The position numbers were made by a program, and so were the translations under genes. A stretch of DNA of 10,663 nucleotides. Origin: Candidatus Faecivivens stercorigallinarum. Lineage in GTDB: Bacteria; Bacillota; Clostridia; Oscillospirales; Ruminococcaceae. The notes beneath the pieces were generated by a model. It was not told where the DNA came from, did no database searches, and worked only from the letters and a program-made list of their open reading frames with translations. Shown here piece by piece: positions 7,596 through 10,663 of this stretch (the stretch's first letter is position 1; every line of letters begins with the position of its first letter). The stretch is taken from contig DVLN01000219.1 of the NCBI GenBank assembly GCA_018715465.1, forward strand, positions 1-10,663, in the 5' to 3' direction.

Positions 7596-8798
7596 ATGAA
7601 AATAAAACTGGGCGTACTGTTTGGCGGAAAGAGCGTCGAACATGAAGTGTCGATTATCTCGGCTCTTCAGGCAGCAGCCTATCTGGACCGGTCCAAATAT
7701 GACGTTGTGCCGATCTATATGACCAAGAAAAATGAGTTTTATATCGGTGAAGAAATTGGCAAAATCGAAAGCTATCGCGATGGTATCCCTCAGCTGCTCA
7801 AAAAGAGCCAGCAGGTGCTGATGACTCCGGCGGACGGCCGGGTGCAGCTGCTGCATTATCCGCTCAAAAAGCTGGGCAACAACGTTGAGGAAACAATCGA
7901 CATTATCTTCCCGATTGTTCATGGGACCAACGTTGAAGATGGCGCATTGCAGGGTTATCTTAAGACGCTGGGTGTTCCGTTTGTCGGATGCGACGTGCTG
8001 TCGTCGGCGCTGGGAATGGACAAATATATGATGAAATGCGTCTGGAAGGAAGCTGGCCTGCCGGTGCTTGACTGTCTGCGGGCAGAACACCGCCGCTATT
8101 TGGAAGCACCTGAAAAGTTTATTGATCAGGTGGAATCCCAGATCGGTTATCCGGTTATTGTCAAGCCGATTGACCTTGGTTCCAGCGTAGGTATTCGCAA
8201 GGCACTTGATCGCGCGGAGCTTTCTGACGCGATGGAATATGCTTTCCAGTTTGCCCATAAGGTACTGGTGGAAAGAGCAGTCCCCAATCTGAAAGAGATC
8301 AATTGTTCAGTGCTGGGCGACTATGAAGAGGCGGAAGCTTCTGAATGTGAGGAGCCGGTCAGCAGCGACCGTATCCTGACCTATGAGGAAAAATACCTCC
8401 GTAAAGAAGGCGGCAAGACCGGTACAAAAGGTGCCAGCGAAGGAATGGCCAGCCTGTCCCGTAAGATTCCGGCAGATATCACGCCGGAGGAGCGGGCATT
8501 TGTCAGGGATACGGCAGTCAAGGCGTTCCAGGCACTGGATTGCTGCGGTGTTTCCCGCATCGACTTCATGATGGATGCTGCAACCAGAGAAATCTGGATC
8601 AATGAGATCAATACCATCCCCGGTTCGCTGTCCTTCTATTTGTGGGAGCCGATGGGGTTAAAGTATACCGAGCTGCTGGACCGGATGATTCAGTTTGCGC
8701 TCAAACGGGAACGCGATCAGGCAGAAATCAGCTATGCCTTTGATACCAACATCCTGTCCGGTGTCAGCTTTGGCGGCAGCAAGGGCAGTAAACTCTGA
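7596..8798 (+). CDS. ddl: D-alanine--D-alanine ligase
   Basis: Makes D-alanyl-D-alanine from two D-Ala and ATP in the cytoplasm, for incorporation into peptidoglycan precursors. The ATP-grasp enzyme shows FGGKSVEHEVS (9-19), HGTNVEDGALQGYL (109-122), MDK (141-143), KPIDLGSSVGI (190-200), RIDF (321-324) and the metal-binding EINTIPG (337-343). The omega-loop has EKY with Y267, which fits D-Ala-D-Ala rather than D-Ala-D-Lac specificity. At 400 residues it is longer than E. coli DdlB (306). The extra length includes an acidic stretch (about 241-258), a glycine/lysine-rich loop (269-282) and a C-terminal extension. The ATG at 7596 has AAGAAGGG 7 nt upstream. It follows the MurF-like gene by 61 nt with no convincing terminator or promoter between, so it is in the same operon. 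Confidence 0.96.
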   Translation: MKIKLGVLFGGKSVEHEVSIISALQAAAYLDRSKYDVVPIYMTKKNEFYIGEEIGKIESYRDGIPQLLKKSQQVLMTPADGRVQLLHYPLKKLGNNVEETIDIIFPIVHGTNVEDGALQGYLKTLGVPFVGCDVLSSALGMDKYMMKCVWKEAGLPVLDCLRAEHRRYLEAPEKFIDQVESQIGYPVIVKPIDLGSSVGIRKALDRAELSDAMEYAFQFAHKVLVERAVPNLKEINCSVLGDYEEAEASECEEPVSSDRILTYEEKYLRKEGGKTGTKGASEGMASLSRKIPADITPEERAFVRDTAVKAFQALDCCGVSRIDFMMDAATREIWINEINTIPGSLSFYLWEPMGLKYTELLDRMIQFALKRERDQAEISYAFDTNILSGVSFGGSKGSKL

Positions 8799-8813
8799 TA
8801 AGGGGAAAGTAGT

Positions 8814-9029
8814 ATGGTCGAGAAAGCCTATAATATCAATCTGAAATTTGACAGCTGGTCCAGCCAGTGCTGGTTTTTGGGCGAAGACAGCCCGGAAGCG
8901 GAACAGCGATTTATTGAAGTGCGGCAGCAGCTGCCGACTCTTGCCGAGAACTGCCGGAATCCGCTGCAGTTTTCCCAGCGTGCGGCAGAACTGTTCCGTC
9001 AGAACGGTTTTGACCGGGTACATAAATAA
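8814..9029 (+). CDS. Small hypothetical protein, last gene of the Ddl operon
   Basis: A 71-residue protein I do not recognise. It has no membrane segment and no signal peptide. The N-terminal third is aromatic-rich (FDSWSSQCWFLGED), and the rest looks helical (about 27-65, with EAEQRFIEVRQQLPTLAENC and FSQRAAELFRQNGF). It has two cysteines, C19 and C37. It is credible as a gene: AAGGGG at 8800-8805 lies 8 nt before the ATG, it begins 15 nt after the ddl stop, and a strong terminator follows its stop by 13 nt. Co-transcription with ddl suggests a partner or accessory role near D-Ala-D-Ala synthesis, which is inference only. Confidence 0.8.
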   Translation: MVEKAYNINLKFDSWSSQCWFLGEDSPEAEQRFIEVRQQLPTLAENCRNPLQFSQRAAELFRQNGFDRVHK

Positions 9030-9042
9030 AGACAGCAAATGG

Positions 9043-9072
9043 GCAGGGGTGCGTGCGCCCCTGCTTTTTTTT
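9043..9072 (+). terminator. Strong intrinsic terminator of the hydrolase/MurF-like/Ddl operon
   Basis: GCAGGGGTG (9043-9051) pairs with CGCCCCTGC (9056-9064), one pair being T-G, around a CGTG loop. Eight T residues follow (9065-9072). It lies between the 71-residue protein and the rmuC start. Confidence 0.93.
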
Positions 9073-9109
9073 GGACAGGCCGGAGAGTCTGGCTGGAAAG
9101 GAGAATAAA

Positions 9110-10423
9110 GTGGAAGGACAGACGGCAATTACGGTATTGCTTGTATTGATTGCATTGCTGGCGGCTGCGGGAACAACGGTTTCCATCCTCAGCGCCAGAG
9201 CCGCGGCACGTGCCCGCAGGAGGAGCCGTGCGGAGTGGGAGCAGCTGACCGAAGAAATCCAGGAAAAGCTGGAGACCGGAACAATTAGCATGCGGGCGGA
9301 CCTCGGGGTACAGCTCAGCAATTCTGTCCGTTCGCTGGGGGAACTGTTGGCCGGCAGCCAACAGACTGCATCGGCTGGTCAGAATGCCGGTATCGCCTCC
9401 CTTGAGCGGCAGCTGTATTCTTCGCAGGCTGCCCTTTCAGATGCACTGCGGTCAGGGTTGTCGGAGAATGCGCGGATGCTGGAGACGATGCGGGAAGAAA
9501 ATGCGCGGGCCATGCGTCAACTGCGGGAGGAGAATACCCGGCAGCTGGGACAGATTCGCGCGACAGTGGATGAACAGCTGCAGTCGGCACTGGAAAAGAA
9601 GATGACCGAGTCCTTCCGTCAGGTCAGCGACCGGCTGGAACAGGTCTATCGCGGACTGGGTGAGATGCAGACGCTGGCGACAGGGGTCGGGGACCTGAAA
9701 AGGATACTCGGGAATGTTAAGACCCGCGGTATCCTCGGCGAAATTCAGCTGGGAGCAATTTTGTCGGAGATCCTGTCACCGGAACAGTATTTGACCGACG
9801 TTGCGACAGTGCCTGGTTCCCGTAATCGGGTGGAATTTGCGATTCGTCTGCCGGGAGAGGATGGAGCGGTGCTGTTGCCGGTCGATTCCAAGTTCCCGAT
9901 GGACGCATATATCCAGCTGCAGGACGCGGCAGACGGGGGAGACCCTCAGCAGGTAAAAGCGGCTGGTGCTGTGCTGGAAAGCAGACTCCGGGCGTTTGCA
10001 AAGGATATCCGGGATAAATATATCGCTCCGCCCGCTACAACAGCCTTTGGTATCATGTTTCTGCCGACGGAAGGATTATATGCAGAAGCAGTCAACCGAG
10101 GGCTGTGTGAGGCCCTCCAGCGGGAATATAACGTCAGCGTTGCCGGGCCCAGCACGATGGCCGCGCTGTTGAATGCGCTGCAGATGGGATTTCGGACGCT
10201 GGCGCTGCAAAAACGTTCCCAGGAGGTCTGGCAGCTTCTGGGTGCTGTGCGGACTGAGTTCGACCGCTTTACAGAGGTGCTGCTTTCCGCCCAGAAAAGG
10301 CTCCAGCTGGCGGGGGATGATTTGGACAAGCTGGTTGGCGTGCGGACCCGTGCAATCAACCGCCAGCTGCGGGCGGTTGAAAAGCTGGATACTGAAACGG
10401 CTCAGAAAATATTAGACGAATAA
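9110..10423 (+). CDS. rmuC: RmuC family DNA recombination protein
   Basis: RmuC is a putative nuclease-related protein that limits inversion between short inverted repeats in E. coli; its biochemical activity is poorly defined. The 437-residue protein has an N-terminal membrane anchor (about 6-27), a basic patch (RARRRSR), and a long coiled-coil-like region (about 40-190). The RmuC domain (about 195-425) follows, with RGILGEIQLGAIL (206-218), VEF (241-243), PVDSKFP (257-263) and KYIAPP (303-308). E242, D259 and K261 would suit a PD-(D/E)XK-type site. Length is near the E. coli protein (about 475). The GTG at 9110 is chosen because AAAGGAG at 9097-9103 lies 6 nt upstream; an earlier in-frame start at 9053 would fall inside the terminator hairpin. 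I see no promoter between the terminator and the start. Confidence 0.93.
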   Translation: MEGQTAITVLLVLIALLAAAGTTVSILSARAAARARRRSRAEWEQLTEEIQEKLETGTISMRADLGVQLSNSVRSLGELLAGSQQTASAGQNAGIASLERQLYSSQAALSDALRSGLSENARMLETMREENARAMRQLREENTRQLGQIRATVDEQLQSALEKKMTESFRQVSDRLEQVYRGLGEMQTLATGVGDLKRILGNVKTRGILGEIQLGAILSEILSPEQYLTDVATVPGSRNRVEFAIRLPGEDGAVLLPVDSKFPMDAYIQLQDAADGGDPQQVKAAGAVLESRLRAFAKDIRDKYIAPPATTAFGIMFLPTEGLYAEAVNRGLCEALQREYNVSVAGPSTMAALLNALQMGFRTLALQKRSQEVWQLLGAVRTEFDRFTEVLLSAQKRLQLAGDDLDKLVGVRTRAINRQLRAVEKLDTETAQKILDE

Positions 10424-10458
10424 TCCCGAAAATTGTCTTAAAACATGGGAATTTTATA

Positions 10459-10488
10459 TAGACATCTCTTTGCCCGGTATGATATAAT
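10459..10488 (+). promoter_or_regulatory. Extended -10 promoter upstream of the 3' partial gene
   Basis: TATAAT at 10483-10488 is preceded by TGA, giving an extended -10 (TGnTATAAT). TAGACA at 10459-10464 serves as the -35 with an 18-nt spacer. The predicted start near 10495 leaves a leader of about 42 nt. Confidence 0.75.
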
Positions 10489-10536
10489 ATTTTTAATCGT
10501 GGATGGCTGTTGCCTTGGTGAAGGGAGGGGTTATCA

Positions 10537-10663
10537 ATTTTTGACGCGTTTGTATCGAATACTGAACAGATTGAAAAGCTCAGTTTTTTTCCTTCTGAGT
10601 CATTGTCGGATGCTGAGTATCTGAATTATCTGTATGCGACCACCAAACAGTTCCATAAACTAT
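10537..10663 (+). CDS. Partial hypothetical protein with apparent ATT start, runs off the window
   Basis: An open frame continues to the window edge, about 42 codons. It encodes FDAFVSNTEQIEKLSF and then SLSDAEYLNYLYATTKQFHKL, an ordinary-looking soluble sequence that I do not recognise. The frame has an upstream stop (TGA at 10519-10521), and no ATG or GTG occurs in it. The only start well placed behind the strong AAGGGAGGGG site (10521-10530) is ATT at 10537. The alternative is a TTG at 10603, which has no ribosome binding site. A TTG at 10541 in another frame hits a stop after about 27 codons. The promoter upstream supports expression. A sequencing or assembly error altering an ATG cannot be excluded. 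Confidence 0.5.
   Translation, partial: MFDAFVSNTEQIEKLSFFPSESLSDAEYLNYLYATTKQFHKL

Noticed and set aside
7455..8258. A 267-codon minus-strand open frame over the end of the MurF-like gene and the first half of ddl
   Set aside because: Antisense to clearly conserved motifs of both enzymes; no ribosome binding site or domain supports it.
10428..10457. Possible terminator after rmuC (AAAATT/AATTTT or TCCC/GGGA arms)
   Set aside because: The arms are short and AT-only or bulged, with a long loop and no clean T tract.

Overview
The window (about 50% G+C) looks like chromosomal DNA of a Gram-positive anaerobe of the class Clostridia, most likely an Oscillospirales/Ruminococcaceae-type gut organism. 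The evidence is an ECF sigma factor paired with a DUF4179 protein, a DUF4867 protein, a membrane-anchored MurF-like ligase beside a long clostridial-type D-Ala-D-Ala ligase, strong AGGAGG-type ribosome binding sites, and near-consensus sigma-A promoters. This taxonomic call is inference from gene content. I see no rRNA, tRNA, CRISPR array, IS element or phage gene.

Layout. (1) 84-2292, plus strand: a translationally overlapping sigma factor / membrane regulator pair (ECF sigma and DUF4179 protein), closed by a hairpin terminator at 2332-2365. (2) 2390-3165, plus strand: a good promoter, a short leader with two hairpins, and a DUF4867 cupin-like protein. (3) 3227-4987, minus strand: a cytoplasmic glycoside hydrolase family 2 enzyme with a textbook TTGACA-17-TATAAT promoter. 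It converges on the DUF4867 gene through a shared bidirectional terminator at 3188-3220. (4) 5163-9029, plus strand: an operon reading alpha/beta hydrolase, polytopic MurF-like Mur ligase, D-alanine--D-alanine ligase, and an unrecognised 71-residue protein. It starts at a strong promoter divergent from the GH2 gene and ends at a strong terminator (9043-9072). (5) 9110-10423, plus strand: an RmuC family protein just behind that terminator. (6) 10424-10663: an extended -10 promoter and the start of a partial gene whose only ribosome-binding-site-supported start codon appears to be ATT.

How the parts work together. The best-supported theme is cell-wall precursor chemistry. Ddl makes D-Ala-D-Ala, and a MurF-family ligase normally attaches it to the UDP-MurNAc-tripeptide. 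Here the MurF-like protein carries an extra N-terminal membrane module of about 150 residues and lacks a recognisable canonical C-terminal motif, so it may be a specialised paralogue. The alpha/beta hydrolase and the 71-residue protein are expressed with it and have unknown roles. The sigma factor pair may respond to envelope stress, but nothing in the sequence directly ties it to the wall operon.

There is no unmistakable new system. The most novel-looking element is the four-gene hydrolase/MurF-like/Ddl/small-protein operon.
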